Source: Cryptococcus deneoformans JEC21
Taxonomy: Eukaryota; Basidiomycota; Tremellomycetes; Tremellales; Cryptococcaceae
Assembly: GCF_000091045.1 (NCBI RefSeq)
Contig: NC_006691.1
Coordinates: 1,374,951-1,438,950 of the forward strand
Direction: 5' to 3'
DNA length: 64,000 nucleotides
Part shown: in pieces, positions 11,300 through 24,075 of the stretch
How positions within the stretch are numbered: position 1 is the stretch's first letter
Layout of the letters: the number at the start of each line of letters is the position of its first letter
Translations under genes and position numbers: made by a program
The notes under the pieces: model-generated
Told to the model about the DNA's origin: nothing
Seen by the model: only the letters and a program-made list of their open reading frames with translations
The model's database searches: none

Positions 11300-13240
11300 A
11301 TGTCGGGCCAAGATTACTCCTCCATTGAAAAGAAGAATAGATTAGAAATCTATTCCGACGATGCTGCTTCTGATCCCTTCATCGCCCTCGCCCAAGAAGA
11401 AGAATCCCATGAGATTAAGTACCGAACATTAAGTTGGCAGAAAGCTGCTGTACTCCTTTTCGGCGAGTATGTCTGTTTGGCCATCCTCGCCCTTGCCTGG
11501 AGTTGGAGTGTTCTTGGATGGGTGAGTCTCTGTCCCCATTGACTTTTTTTTTCTTTAATCGAAGCGAGCGAAGAAGCTTATTAGACCCCTATTAGGTATG
11601 TGGCGCGCTCATCACTTTCGGCTTGGGTCTTGTTACTTGGTGTAAGTTACCTTTAATCCAGCTTGATTCATCTGTTTTTTTCCGCTGACGAACCATGCGC
11701 AGACACAAGTTATGTGCTTTGGCAATTTTGTATGAAACATCCTGAGGCTCGAGACATCTGTGATATTGCTGCGATTTTGTTCGTAAGTGTAGTCTGTTTT
11801 CGCCGCTCGCCTGCGATGCGGAGTACCCCGCTGACCTCAGTCGGTTAGCCTCGAGTTCCTAGAGTGGCTTTCGAAGCTACTGGGATTATGCTCTTACTTA
11901 ACAACATCTTCATTGGTCAGTACACTCACTCGGTTTAGTGGCGTGACTGTGCGTATCCTCTAACGTCTCACAGTCGGCTTCCACGTTTTCACCGGAGCAA
12001 AGAGTGAGTTGAATTCGCTCATTTCAATCGACTTCTCCTCTGAAAGTTGCTCACTAATCTTATATCTAGTCTTTAATACACTCAGTGACAATGGTGCTTG
12101 CACAGTCGTCTTCCAAGCTGTTACTGCTATCATTGGTAGTGAGTGTATTTTGACAATCGTGGCGAAGTTTTAACTAAGCCTATCCATTCAGTTCTTTGCT
12201 CTCTCCCTCGAACCCTCAATCATGTCTCCCTCTTGTCCATCATTTCCGCCATTGCCATGTTCATCGCTATCGTCATGTCCTTGACTTACGCCGCTATTGA
12301 AGATGCACCTTTGGACGCCACCGGACCTGTCGTTACTTCGATCGGTTTACCCGACGGCGGTCCAGGTTTCGTTGACGGTCTCAACGCCGTCATGAAGTGA
12401 GTCATCCATCCTCTTCTGCGCCGATACGTTGGTCAGACACTGACAATCATGCAGCATCACTTTCCTTTGGATCGGTCAGATTCTCTACCCTTCTTTCATC
12501 GCTGAGATGAAGCGACCCCAAGATTTCCCCAAGGCCCTCGCTACATTGACCATTGCCGAGCTCATCCTTTTCACCGTAACTGCTGCTGTCGGCTATTATT
12601 ACTGCGGCCAGTATTCTACAGCCCCTATCATCGGATCTCTTTCTGAACCTTGGGCCAGGAAATCTGCTTTCGCGCTCGTGCTTGTCCCTACCGTCATCAT
12701 CGGCTCACTCTACGCCAACATTGCGGCCAAATTTGTCTTCAAGCGTGTTTTGGGCAAGACCACCCACATGCACTCTCACAGTATTATTGGGTGGAGTACC
12801 TGGATCGGAATCGACATCCTCATCTGGGGTATTGGCTTCATTCTCGGAAAGTGAGTAGTTGCTGACATTTGTACATCTTGCTATTACTCTTGCTGACTAT
12901 GTCTTCTTGTAGTGTCATTCCAAGTATGGGTTCTTTCCTTAGCATCATGTCTTCCGCGTTTGATTCTTTCTTTGGCTTCATCTTCTGGGCAGTCGCGTTT
13001 TGGCATATCAACGAGGGTCGTCTTTTTGCCAATGCCAAGATGACAACACTCACTGTTATTAACATCATCATCTTCTTCCTTGGATTGTTTATACTCGGTC
13101 CTGGATTGTACGCTAGTGTTCAGGAAATTGTCTACGAATAGTACGTCATTTGGAAATGCTCTTTGAGAAGAGTTGAAACTGACAGTTGTATCAGTGCTGA
13201 GGCCGTTCGATCACCTTTCTCTTGTGCTTCAAATGCTTAA
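11300..13240 (+). CDS. Amino-acid/auxin permease (AAAP) family neutral amino-acid transporter
   Basis: Plasma-membrane proton-coupled amino-acid transporter resembling Neurospora Mtr. Ten exons: 11300-11521, 11596-11641, 11703-11782, 11849-11915, 11974-12003, 12070-12138, 12192-12396, 12455-12850, 12913-13140 and 13195-13240. The N-terminus is hydrophilic (about 50 residues), followed by roughly eleven hydrophobic segments beginning WQKAAVLLFGEYVCLAILALAW. Family landmarks are the DI(A) stretch after a short loop, GFHVFTGAK, and the late GLYASVQEIV. The last exon is easy to miss because the frame meets TAG directly after the GTACGT donor. Splicing adds a tail YAEAVRSPFSCASNA that matches the conserved C-terminus of fungal relatives, so 13240 is preferred to 13141. 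The exact substrate is unknown. It is head-to-tail with the dehydratase 830 bp downstream. Confidence 0.88.
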
Positions 13241-14067
13241 GTGTTTAGTTAGCTTTCTTTTCCATAGGTTCAGTGCTCCGCATGTTTCACTATTTCCATC
13301 TTCGCTGTATTTTTTTGAACCAAATACAATAATTCATACATGGTCGTTTTCTTTTGGGAATGTATTGATTTCGGCGTCGGGCTTGCTTATGATTCGTCGG
13401 TCACGAGCAGGTAGAGACCGATGGTCTTGCAAAACAAGATGTCAGTTTCTGTTCGAGAGAATTCATTTGCTTTGTTTTTGTCCACTATTTATTTATTTGT
13501 CCATTACGTACCTGTCACTAATTTGGGCCGTCACCTGCTTTAATCGGGCCAACAACTAGAGTTGGGTCAGCTGTTGCGCCACTGTTGTTCTGCTGATCTT
13601 ACAAAACATCACAGAGCTGCTAGTTGTTTCGCTTTTTAGATGTCTCACCGTCCTTATTTCTCTTGGGTAGTAGAGCTGGAACATCTTCTCCATCATGACC
13701 TCTTAACAATATGTACGTTGGATGCATATCCAAGTCAATGCCACTTGCCACTCAATTCCTTGGAAGAAGAGGAAGACTTAATTACCGAAGGAAGTCACGG
13801 TAGATGTTCGGGCGGTCATAGCCGGACCCTGTCGGGCACCTCCGATAGACTCTTCCCTTTTTTCATGTTTGTTGTACGTTGATGATGCTTTCATTCTTGT
13901 CACTTGCCAGCTAGTTGTCGGGAGCCGGACCGAATTTGCTTAGCTTGCCGGCCAATAGAAAATCGTCCGTATACGCATTGAGAGTACATATAACAATCAG
14001 TTGACGGTCTCTTTAGTCATTATGAGCACCTATCTTGTAACTTACAACGAACATTCCCTCATCCACA
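13241..14067. other. Intergenic region between transporter and dehydratase
   Basis: 827 bp with no supported gene. A CCAAT box lies at about 13951 (GGCCAATAG) and several CCGG/CGG trinucleotides lie between 13800 and 13965, upstream of the dehydratase. A short frame at 13640-13882 looks non-coding. Confidence 0.45.
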
Positions 14068-16316
14068 ATGTCTAACGGTGCTTGCGAAGGTTGCAATTGC
14101 GGCCGTGCCGAACAACTTCAGCAAGAGGGCGATATCCCTATCGACCGTCCTGAAAGATCTTTCACCGCTCCTGCAGATGCCGCACCTTATGAAGGTGTTG
14201 AGCCTGCGGTCCCGCTTCGTTCGAAGCAGTGGTTTAATGATCCTTCAGACCCCGGTGAATACTCTGATGGCTGGTGTCTTGACGAAGCTGACTCCCAGTT
14301 AGCAATGTCTGCCCTTTACCTCGAACGTTACATGAACTTTGGTATCACCCTCGACGAGCTTCGACCAAAGAACCGACCCATTATTGGTATTGCTCAAACT
14401 GGGTCAGATTTGTCTCCTTGTAACCGTGGTCATATGGAGCTTGCGAAGCGAGTTCGAGATGGTATCATCGCGAACGGCGGTACTCCCTTCGAATTCCCTT
14501 GTCATCCCATACAAGAAACGGGGAAACGACCTACGGCGAGCTTGGATCGAAACCTATCCTATCTGTCTCTTGTTGAGGTGCTTTTTGGGTATCCCCTCGA
14601 TGGTGTGGTGTTGCTCACTGGCTGTGATAAGACGTAAGTATGGGTAGATTCAAGTAAGTGGCTTACAGTTTGTTAGTACTCCGGCTTTGCTTATGGCTGC
14701 CGCTACCGTTAACATCCCTGCTATCTGCATGGTTAGTCTTCTCATGTTCTGTTGCGAAAAGGATTTTTGTTGACGATTGTATTAGAACGTCGGACCTATG
14801 CTTAATGGTATGCATAATGGTACCTTTTGAGATTCAGCAGCTGACTCTTATTAGGTTATCGAGGCCACAAACTTATTGGATCGGGCGGTGTTATGTGGGA
14901 TAGTCGTGCAGAGTATGCTGCTGGAAAGATCAATGAAAGTCAGTTCGTACAGCAGGTTTCGCTTTCTGCTCCCAGGTAAGCACATGTCGCCTTCCTTTTC
15001 CTCCAAACACTAAATACAATGAATAGTGTCGGCCATTGCAATACTGTCGTATGTGCTCTCAAGTTTCCTTTTGGCTGTCGCTAATTTGTCATAGGGGACT
15101 GCGACTACTATGAACTGCATGGCAGAAGCCCTTGGTATGGCCCTTCCCGGTAGCGCCACCATTCCCGCCGTTTACCGTGAACGAGGCGCTTGCGCTTATG
15201 CTACCGGTTTGCGTATTGTCGACTTGGTGCGAGAAGACATCAAGCCCTCCGATGTTCTCACCAAAGAGGCTTTTGAAAACGCTATTGCTGCCAACACGGC
15301 TATCGGAGGCTCAACGAATGCCCCTATACATCTCAACGCTGTTGCGAAGCACATTGGAGTTGATCTTTCAGGAGATGATTGGGAGAGGGTGGGGTATCAC
15401 TTGCCATTGCTAGTAAATGTGCAGCCTGCTGGAGAGTGGCTTATGGAGGAGTATCACAGAGCTGGTGGTCTTCCCTGTACGTCGACAAGGCACAGTATAT
15501 ACTTGCCTTAGCTGACGACCAATAGCTGTCATCGCCGAGCTCATCAAACATAACAAGCTCCCCCATCCCAATGCATTGACTATCACCGGCAAAACTATCA
15601 AAGAGAACTGTGAAGGCGACTTTTCCCGCGATCGACGAGTCATTCTTCCTTTTGACAAGCCTCTGAGAGAGAATGCAGGTTTCCTTCACCTTAAGGGTTC
15701 CCTATTCGACAGCGCCATCATGAAGACGTCTGTCATTTCCGATGCTTTCCGCGAACAATATCTTTCCAAACCCGATGATCCCATGGCGTTCGAAGGACCT
15801 GTTGCTGTCTTTGACGGTCCAGAAGACTACCACCACCGTATCGAACATTCATCAAAAATCGATGCCGGAACTATCTTGGTCATGAGAGGTGCCGGTCCTC
15901 AAGGATACCCTGGTGCCGCCGAAGTCGTCAATATGATTCCGCCCGGAAGGTTGATCAACCAAGGTATTGAGCTACCTTGTATTGGTGATGGCCGACAAAG
16001 TGGCACGAGTGGCTCCCCGAGTATCCTGAATGCCGCCCCTGAAGCGGCAACTGGCGGCATGTTAGCATATCTCAAAGATGGCGATCGTCTCAGAATTGAC
16101 TTGCTCAAACGCACAGCCAACGTCTTATTATCGACTGAAGAGATCGAGGCCAGGAAGAAGGAAATGGGACCTTACAAGGTACCAAAGAGTCAAACACCTT
16201 GGCAGGAGATCTTCAGAGAGACTGCGAGTGAGTTGAGTGACGGTATGGTGATCAAGGGCGCGGTCAAGTATCAGAGACTCGCTCAGACGGCGGGTGTCCC
16301 AAGGCAGAACCACTAA
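14068..16316 (+). CDS. IlvD/Edd-family dehydratase, probably acting on a sugar acid
   Basis: Fe-S-dependent dehydratase that removes water from a 2,3-dihydroxy acid. Seven exons: 14068-14633, 14677-14731, 14786-14807, 14855-14975, 15027-15048, 15095-15476 and 15526-16316; all joins keep frame. The three cluster-ligand cysteines are visible in SPCNRGH (about residue 117), TGCDKTTPA (about 188) and GHCNTVGTATTMN. Conserved GSGG and the late [13 protein letters not shown] block are also present. Length (about 600 residues) and the short cytosolic-looking N-terminus differ from mitochondrial Ilv3, which carries a targeting peptide. An L-arabonate/D-xylonate-type dehydratase is therefore likelier than branched-chain amino-acid synthesis; that choice is inference. 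The N-terminus is Cys-rich (CEGCNC) and unusual. Transport genes flank it on both sides, fitting a catabolic role. Confidence 0.85.
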
Positions 16317-17142
16317 TTATAGCGTATAATCGTATGCATTGTATATATTTGGCAGAGTATCGACCCATGGGATGGTTTACAGGAGTCAACATTGCCTTCT
16401 CGGCCCGTTCGGCATGATAACATGTGATGTGGACTTCGCGTATATTTCTGATTGTCGATAAATAATCATTTGACTCCAATCTTTAGACTCGTATGCAGGT
16501 CCCAGGAACTGCATCAGGAACACATTGATCAAATGATTCGCAAGGATAACAGCGCCCTTTGTATATGTGATCGATGTATGATGCAGTGATGCGCACAATA
16601 ATTGTGGTCAGCCATCATGTCCGCTGCCGACCAATCTCAAGCGAGGAGTCAATTCGGTGAAATGTGGCTTTTATCCTTCCACCTCTTTCCGCCATTCACA
16701 TATTTACACTTCGTCTCCACAGCTTATTGGATGCTGGCTTGTCTGGTGACTAAAATATAAGCTTGCAGGGTCCGAAGTGCGCGATGTTGGTACGTGCGCT
16801 CGTTTGCCTCACTGATGACTTTTGGGCATGGCTTATTATTGTCTCTTGCAGCTCGTAAATCAGTCCAGACTCAATGGTTTCTTTTTCCATTAATCAAGGA
16901 TCTAGTGGCTCTTGACCCTCATTGAATCTCCATTCTCACGAAGCTGTGTTCAGCCTTTAACAATATGCTGAGGAGGCTACAAAAGGACGTTCTGTTTTTC
17001 ACAGCCTTTCCGTTCCCGTCGATTATAACACTAAATCGTCTAAGTCTCGGGAAGGAAAGATTTTAAGCTAAGGTATATAAAGAAAAGACAAGATTTATCT
17101 TTCCCGGTTGACATTCATCTCTCACCTCTCATTGTCCCAAGC
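16317..17142. other. Intergenic region upstream of MFS paralogue A
   Basis: 826 bp with no supported gene. A TATATAA box lies at about 17074-17080, some 65 bp before the MFS start codon. Nothing else recognised. Confidence 0.45.
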
Positions 17143-18840
17143 ATGTCAGAAACAGAAGATCTCGAACTGCGCGACAGGTCTGTCAAGTCGGTCAAATCTA
17201 ATTCGGCTGCATCCGTTATCGTTCCTACTTTGAATCCCGGACATGATGCCGAGTCAGCAGCTTCCGCTCTTCCGCCTGTAGACGGCGGCTGGAGGGCATG
17301 GTCATTCTTGGTGGCCGCGACTGTCATTGTCATGCTCATATGGGGGCTGCCATATTCTATTGGTGTTTTACATGTGTACTGGACGGATACGCTCATTAAG
17401 GGTGAAGGTGCTTCAACTCTGACTCTGGCTGCGACGCTGCAGAACGGCTTGTTGTACATGGCGACAGCTCTTTCGGGCCCGTAGGTACCGTCTTATTGTA
17501 TATGCATGAAGGTGCTTGATTAACATATTTTAGCCTGTTCACTGCATTTCCAAGATGGCAAAGGGCTTTACAGTATTGCGGTCTATTTGCTGCTGTGATC
17601 ACTTTCATCAGTAGTGCGTTTGCGACAGAGGTAAGCTAGCAATTCTACCACGAACTCGACTGATAATCAGCCGTGGCACATTCTCGTTGCCTTCGGCCTT
17701 ATCTATCCTCTTTCTGGAAGTACGTTTCAAAAGATACCTTAGATTCATAATAACTGACTAACCCAGTCTGTTACCTCCCATGTAATACCCTTCTCTTTGA
17801 GTACTTCTTCTCTCTTCGAGGTATCGCAACAGGTGTTGTTTTTGGCGGTACTGGTCTCGGAGGTGCATCAATCCCATTCCTCATGAATGGTCTTCTCAAC
17901 AAAATTGGATATAAAGCAACGATGATTTCATTCGGTCTTGGGTACCTCGTCATCGGTTCCATTGCCATCGTATTTATTCGACCTCGTATCCCTGTCTCTC
18001 GCCAGCAGACGATGGAGAAAAGGAAGCCTGTTAATTGGTCATTCATGAAGAGTACTCCTCTGATCATCGGAACTATCACTATCTTCTTGATCAGCCTTGG
18101 TAACTTCATTCCTAGCTTATGGCTTCCCGGTAAGCACCAGCCCCTTCTGTCAGGTGATGTCTCCCATTAACCAATCCCTCAGCGTACGCCTCTTCGCTCA
18201 ACCTCACGCATCCTTCAGGAACAGGTCTCATCGCCATTCTAAATGCTGCTTCAGTCCCAGGAAACACTCTCCTTGGCTATCTTTCAGATCACATGCCTGT
18301 CCGAACAGTCATCGTCATCTCATGTGTTGGTAGTGGCCTTTCTTGTGCCTTCCTTTGGGGATTTGGTAGCACCGATGGGGTGTTGATTTTGTTTGCGTTG
18401 ATTTTTGGTTTGCTCGGACCTAGCTTTTCGGCAATCTGGACGCAGATGATTGGCCTCATTTGTAGTAAGTTGGATGATGCTTGAGTGTGGAGGCTGGGCT
18501 GAGTGATGGATGCAGAGGACGACCTGATTTCCCCTCCTCTTGTTGTTTCGCTTTTCACCTTTGTTCGAGGGGTTGGGAGCTTAATGAGTGGTGAGTGGGA
18601 GTGGATTTCCCAGCAATAAATACCTGACATGAGTGAAGGCCCAATCTCCCAAGCACTGTTGAAGATAAATAACCTTAACGGGAGCATTGGAGCTTACGGA
18701 TTCAGCAACTATGTGAGCCAATAATAATATTTTCATCTCTAGTTCTTCGTCTAACACTTTCCCAGGGAGTCCTCTTGATCTACGCGTCCGTTACAATCTT
18801 GAGCGGTGGTGCTACGGGTTATCTGTTCAAATCGTCATAA
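17143..18840 (+). CDS. MFS monocarboxylate-transporter-like protein, paralogue A
   Basis: Twelve-helix major facilitator of the monocarboxylate transporter (SLC16/yeast Mch) type. Eight exons: 17143-17480, 17534-17630, 17671-17719, 17767-18129, 18183-18464, 18516-18590, 18639-18712 and 18766-18840. The family signature lies at the start of the first helix (PPVDGGWRAW), preceded by about 45 hydrophilic Ser/Asp-rich residues. Other landmarks: LLGYLSDHMPVRTV in the central loop, CAFLWGFG, and a final helix ending SGGATGYLF. First of four paralogues between 17.1 and 25.8 kb. It is the most diverged, and it lacks both of the two variable introns found in the others around the KRG and YAG-TG positions. 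Substrate unknown; yeast Mch proteins are not all lactate or pyruvate carriers, so the name indicates family only. Confidence 0.88.
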
Positions 18841-19705
18841 ATTATCTTCATTCCCTTAGATCTGTTGTAAAACTAGTTTGTTGCTTAAGAGAGAAAGAGA
18901 GAACCGGGAAACAGATGTATAACGAACGAAAGACTAAGAACGAAGGCAACTTCATCCCTCCGTATCCCTGAACTTTTTCCTTCCTACTGCCACCACACCT
19001 CCACCTAGGCACCGTGCTCGCACTTCCTCGCTAATAAACTCAATACGCAAGGTCACCAGTTTGAGCTCACGGACGTTCCATGTTATGGTGTTCATACTAC
19101 TAGTGCAAACGAAGGACATTCTTTCGCTTGGTAATTGAATGTACAGTAGACCATATAATCATTCACACGTCGATGCCATGCAAGATGGAAGTAGTCACGT
19201 TTGGTTATTAACGGTGACTGGCTTTACCTTTTCTGCAGCTTCAGCCTCCGAGAGTGCTCATTCTACACGAGCCAATTTTGCCCGTCTCTAATCTCACTCA
19301 CATGCTGCACAGTAGAATTATAAATACAATACCTGTACAATTAACAGTAAAACAATGAGAGCTTGGACAATGAAGAACGTCGACCCATCCTTTTTTGCAG
19401 CTCGCTCGCTCGTCATCTCGAGTCGTTATCGTTTTTCGGACAATCCATCGGCTCTCCCGTCGGCGATCAATTTAGGATGTCTGTCATGTCAGGTGAGACC
19501 AATCCAGTCACGTGCCTGAACCCCACCTGGCCCGCGTGGGGCTTATAAACATTTTCTTCGTTCTTTTTTTTCGCTCGTTGGACGGATAATACCCAGAGGT
19601 CAGAGATTTATTAGTCTCATCTTTTCTTCTCCTCTTGTGCTCTCCTTTCGCTCGGCAGGTTTTGCATTCCTAGCTCTCCAGGGAATATCTAGCTGCCAAC
19701 TGAAA
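18841..19705. other. Intergenic region between MFS paralogues A and B
   Basis: 865 bp without a supported gene. A CACGTG E-box at about 19509 and a TATAAA at about 19543 precede paralogue B. The frame of B is open upstream to 19637, so a longer N-terminus cannot be excluded. Confidence 0.45.
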
Positions 19706-21355
19706 ATGGCAGAGGCAATGGAACTCTCCGACTTCCCTACCCGGCGATCCCAATCAACAATAGATCGCGTTCTAGGCCCCGATCATGACTCTCAAATTGA
19801 ACCTGTCACTCAATATGCTCTTCCTCCTGTAGATAGCGGTCGACGGGCGTGGACGTTCCTTGCAGCAGCTACATTCGTTGAGATTCTCATTTGGGGTTTG
19901 CCGTTCTCTGTCGGTATCCTGCACGTGTACTGGACCAACACTTTGTTCGTCGGGTATGGTGCTTCGACGTTGACCTTGGCAGCCACTCTTCAGACGGGTT
20001 TATTGTATATGAGCTGTGCATTTTTCGGACCGTGAGTAAAGTCATCCGCAAGCGTGGCTATTGTTTATGAACAATACAGACTCTTTACAACATGGCCGAA
20101 ATGGCAGAAGACCTTCCAGTACGCTGGTTTATCTGCAGCGGCTTTATCAATGATCACCTCTGCATTCGCCTCAAAGGTAAGCCGTATTTTGTGTTTAATC
20201 GAGCGCGACTCACTCCAAAGAATAGCCATGGCATCTTCTCGTCACCATCGGTCTCGTTTACCCTTTATCCGGAGCCTGTTATCTTCCTTGCGCAACTCTT
20301 TTGTTCGAATGGTGGCAAGCTAAACGAGGATTTGCCAGTGGTGTGATGTATGCTGGAGTAAGCTTTGTCACTGTGAGCTGGAACGCAATATGCTGACGAT
20401 GAAACAGACTGGTCTCGGTGGTTGTATCTTTCCCTTCCTTACCAGTGGCCTTCTCAACCGATTTGGCTACAAGACGACTATGATTTCCCTCGGTGTCGGT
20501 TACGCTGTTCTCGGTTCTATAGCCCTCATCCCAATCAGGCGACGAATCCCTCTCTCACGATATGACTTTGCGGCACCAGGAAGGAGGAAGCACAAAACTG
20601 ACTGGTCGGTACTGAGGACATTGCCTATGTTCATGGGTGTGATGACCATCCTCTTCACGAGTCTGGGCAACTTCATACCGAGCTTGTGGCTTCCATGTAT
20701 GTTCATCATATGGCCTCTTAGTTCACCTACTGACATATATCAGCCTATGCGGATGACCTCAATCTCCATGACCCCAACGGTACTGCTCTTATCGCCATAC
20801 TTAACGGTGCCTCCGTGCCCGGTAACGCCCTCCTCGGCTACCTCTCTGATCGCCTTCCTCTTCGTGTTGCCATCACGCTCTCTTGTGTGGGTAGTGCTCT
20901 GGCCTGCGCCTTCTTGTGGGGTTTCGGGACAAATGCAGGGATGTTGATCACTTTCGCTATTATTTTTGGACTCCTCGGGCCTAGTTTTTCGGCGGTATGG
21001 TCAAAAATGATTGGAGTCATTTCAAGTAAGTTGGTTCGTTTATGAAATTGAGATGCAACGCTTATATTCTGCTCAGAGGATGACCCCGTAGCTCTTACTA
21101 CCATCTTTTCAATCTTTGCATTCACTCGAGGCATTGGGAATATCACTTCTGGTCCCATCTCCGAAGCTCTACTCAAGTACAACACTATGCAAGGAGCCGC
21201 TGGGGCTTACGGTCTGAACAATTATGTGTGTTTTTTCTCTCTGGTTTGTTTGGAAAACTCTGTTGACCCAAAATTTTTAGGGCATACTGCTGGTGTACAC
21301 AGCAGTCACCATCATCGCAGGTGGCGCGACCGGGTTGTTATTCAGAGGGCGCTGA
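19706..21355 (+). CDS. MFS monocarboxylate-transporter-like protein, paralogue B
   Basis: Second member of the four-gene array. Exons include 19706-20031 and 20080-20176; a long exon opens with the PWH helix near 20225 and ends at 20357, and the next starts at 20408. The last exon ends at TGA 21353-21355. The N-terminal signature is PPVDSGRRAW, with Ser replacing one Gly. Helix landmarks match paralogue A: TLTLAATLQTGLLYMSCAFFGP, LLGYLSDRLPLRVA and the closing AGGATGLLF. An intron is present between MYAG and TGLGG (20358-20407), but there is none at the upstream KRG position. I chose the ATG at 19706 because the hydrophilic start MAEAMELSDFP matches the start of paralogues C and D. An in-frame ATG at 19637 would add 23 residues. 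Substrate unknown. Confidence 0.87.
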
Positions 21356-21967
21356 TGGTCGAGGTTATTTTGGGCGTATGGACAGTTAATTTACAAGCAT
21401 ATAGACCATTGTATCAGTAGCGACATACATGTAATGTTCTCCTTATTCAATTCCGGTATGTAGTTCAGGTGTCTGTGACTCGGAGTAAGCGCACAGCTAG
21501 AATTTATAAATAATAAATGAGTATGTTGAATGCAGAGTCGTTTAGAGATAAAGCTTAAAGCACGCTGTGTCAGTTGCTAGAGATGTCTAAGTTGCATGAG
21601 AAACAAATCTGCCGTCTTTGTCTTGCTTCTTTGCATGCCCATTTATCTTCCCCATGATTCAACTCATCCCTGTCCCTGAGATCTGCTTCTTTACCAAGCC
21701 CATAATTCATTCGTCCAGATTAGATAGATCTTTGATTCCGACAGCACGGACGTTAGGACCAATGATGTCCCAGGGGGACGAGACGTGCCTGTCAGATACT
21801 CCAAGACCGATTCGCGGGATATTTTTATTTAACGAACAACGTACGCTAGTTGCCGAGTCTGAACAAGTCAAGTTTCTAACGAACGAAAAGCAATAGAGGC
21901 GTCTACTACAAAAACATATTCCCTCTACAGTTTTTTTTATCGACGGAATCACAGAAGCTCATTTGAA
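21356..21967. other. Intergenic region between MFS paralogues B and C
   Basis: 612 bp. Opposing short frames at 21618-21952 are shadows of each other and show no protein character. Nothing recognised. Confidence 0.45.
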
Positions 21968-23747
21968 ATGTCATCCGATATTGAGCTTTTCCAACTTCCT
22001 GACAGACGACCATCACAATCAAAAATCGAGCACTCTCTCTCTTATGATCAAGAAGAAGAAGTAGATGAATCCGTCACTCACCATGCCTTGCCTCCAGTAG
22101 ACGGTGGTCGGAAAGCATGGTCATTCCTCGCTGGTGCGACTGTCGTTGAGATGCTCGTCTGGGGATTTCCATACTCTATCGGTATCCTGCATGTGTACTG
22201 GACAAATACTCTTTTCAAAGGATATGGAGAGTCTATGGTGGCTCTTGCTGCTACATTGCAGACCGGTCTGCTCTATATGAGCTGCGCCGTGTTCGGACCG
22301 TAAGCTGGAACTCCTTTTTGGAACGACCAACTCGAGTATGTTGACTTGCCTGTAGCATTTTCACAAAATGGCCAAAGTGGCAGAAGACTTTCCAATACAT
22401 TGGCTTATTTGCTGCGTCGTTATCCTTTATTGGTAGTGCTTTCGCGAGCAAAGTAAGCCATGTCCCTTATTTTGAAAAACAGTACTGACCATCATAATAG
22501 CCATGGCATCTTATCGTCACCGTCGGCTGTATTTACGCTTTCGCGGGAGCCCTCTATTTGCCCTGTTGTACTCTCCTCTTTGAGTGGTTTGTTGCCAAGC
22601 GGTAAGGTCATTTCAGGTTCATCGGGGTTCGAACGAAAGTTGATTCCGCATTAGCGGTCTCGCCAACGGTGCAATGTTTGCAGGAGTATGTTCCATTTAT
22701 AATTTTTTTGACTTGAGGTGCCGTCCTCCAGCTAACCATGAAACACAGACTGGTGTGGGAGGCGTGTTGTATCCTTACATCATGAGCGGTCTCTTGAACC
22801 ATTTTGGCTATAAAACAGCCATGATTTCCATGGGTGTTGGCTACGCCATTTTGGGAACTATTTCACTCATCCCAGTCAATCGACGAGTCCCTGTCTCTCG
22901 ACATGACTTTGTTGGACCTGGAAGAAAGAAGCCCATAAATTTGACTTTCTTGAGGAGTACGCCGGGCATCATTGGCCCTCTCATCATCCTGCTTGTCAGC
23001 TTGGGTAATTTTATCCCTACACTTTGGCTTCCTTGTACGTTTTTATACCTTTTTGGGTATTTAAGCTGACCATCAACAGCTTATGCGGACGACCTTAAGA
23101 TGAGCCGTATAGATGGTATAGCCTTAATCGCAATCCTGAATGCCGCCTCGGTTCCCGGTAACACGCTGCTTGGCTACTTTTCCGATTACTCCCTACGCGC
23201 CGTCATCATCGTTTCGTGCGTCGGAAGCGCTCTCGGTTGTGCGTTCTTGTGGGGATTTGGGACGAACCCAGGAGTCTTGATTGTTTTTGCCATCGTCTAC
23301 GGATTGTTGGGGACCAGTTTCCAGGCATTGTGGTCAAATATGATTGGGGTCATAAGCAGTGAGCCGCTTGAGCGACGACTTTCTTTCGCAGCTAATGGTT
23401 AATTTTGTAGGGGATGACCCGATAGCTCCTTCAATAGTATTTTCCATTTTCGCCTTCATGAGAGGTATCGGTAACATTACTTCTGGTGAGTTTTGATATT
23501 GCCTTGGTTGATGAAAATGGTCCAACAGGAGCTGATGGTGTCTACAGGACCCATTTCAGGCGCTCTCTTGAAATACAACACATTTCCAAATGGTGCGGGC
23601 GCTTACGGTTTCCACAACTATGTGAGTAGTTTCGTCATTTTATCGGGCATCTCTGCATGTAATTGACATAATTCGCAGGGCGCCTTGTTACTGTACACAG
23701 CCATCACAATCTTTTCAGGGGGTGCCGCAGGGATATTGTTCAAGTGA
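21968..23747 (+). CDS. MFS monocarboxylate-transporter-like protein, paralogue C
   Basis: Third member of the array. It begins MSSDIELFQLPDRR and carries the signature PPVDGGRKAW near residue 45. Introns are present at both variable positions: 22602-22654 after AKR and 22686-22748 after FAG. Downstream landmarks are LLGYFSDYSLRAVI, CAFLWGFG, a frame join around GVIS-RDDPIAPS and the final helix ending FSGGAAGILFK (TGA 23745-23747). It is closest to the inverted paralogue D: the segments LAGATVVEMLVWGFPYSIG and FKGYGES are shared. The intron 22602-22654 contains GGTTCGAAC, which resembles a tRNA B-box, but no tRNA folds there. Substrate unknown. Confidence 0.87.
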
Positions 23748-24075
23748 TGATAGGCGATGATAATAAAAGAGAACGACCAGACTGCATCCACTAAATACGA
23801 CTCTTCAACATGCTGGCAATATCTGTCTGTATTAAACAGCGCATAGTACCTCCATGTTTTTTCTTACATATACATAATACAACATTTCCTGTTCAATAGC
23901 ACAGAAATGTAAGTTCTCCGTCCAATATTTTTAATGCACGCTACATAACAGTACCAAGGAGACTCCAGGTATATCAAGATTGTTCGATGTAAACAAACAG
24001 CTGGGGGTATCATACTATTGCTACAGCGTTCGATTTCTATAGAGTTTAAAATCTTTTCGGAGATGTAGATTTTCC
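23748..24075. other. Convergent intergenic spacer between MFS paralogues C and D
   Basis: 328 bp between two convergent stop codons; it must contain both polyadenylation regions. It is the axis of the inverted C/D pair. Nothing else recognised. Confidence 0.5.

Noticed and set aside
22602..22654. GGTTCGAAC in an MFS intron as a tRNA B-box
   Set aside because: No A-box at the right distance and no cloverleaf stems; the interval is a 53-nt intron with good splice signals.
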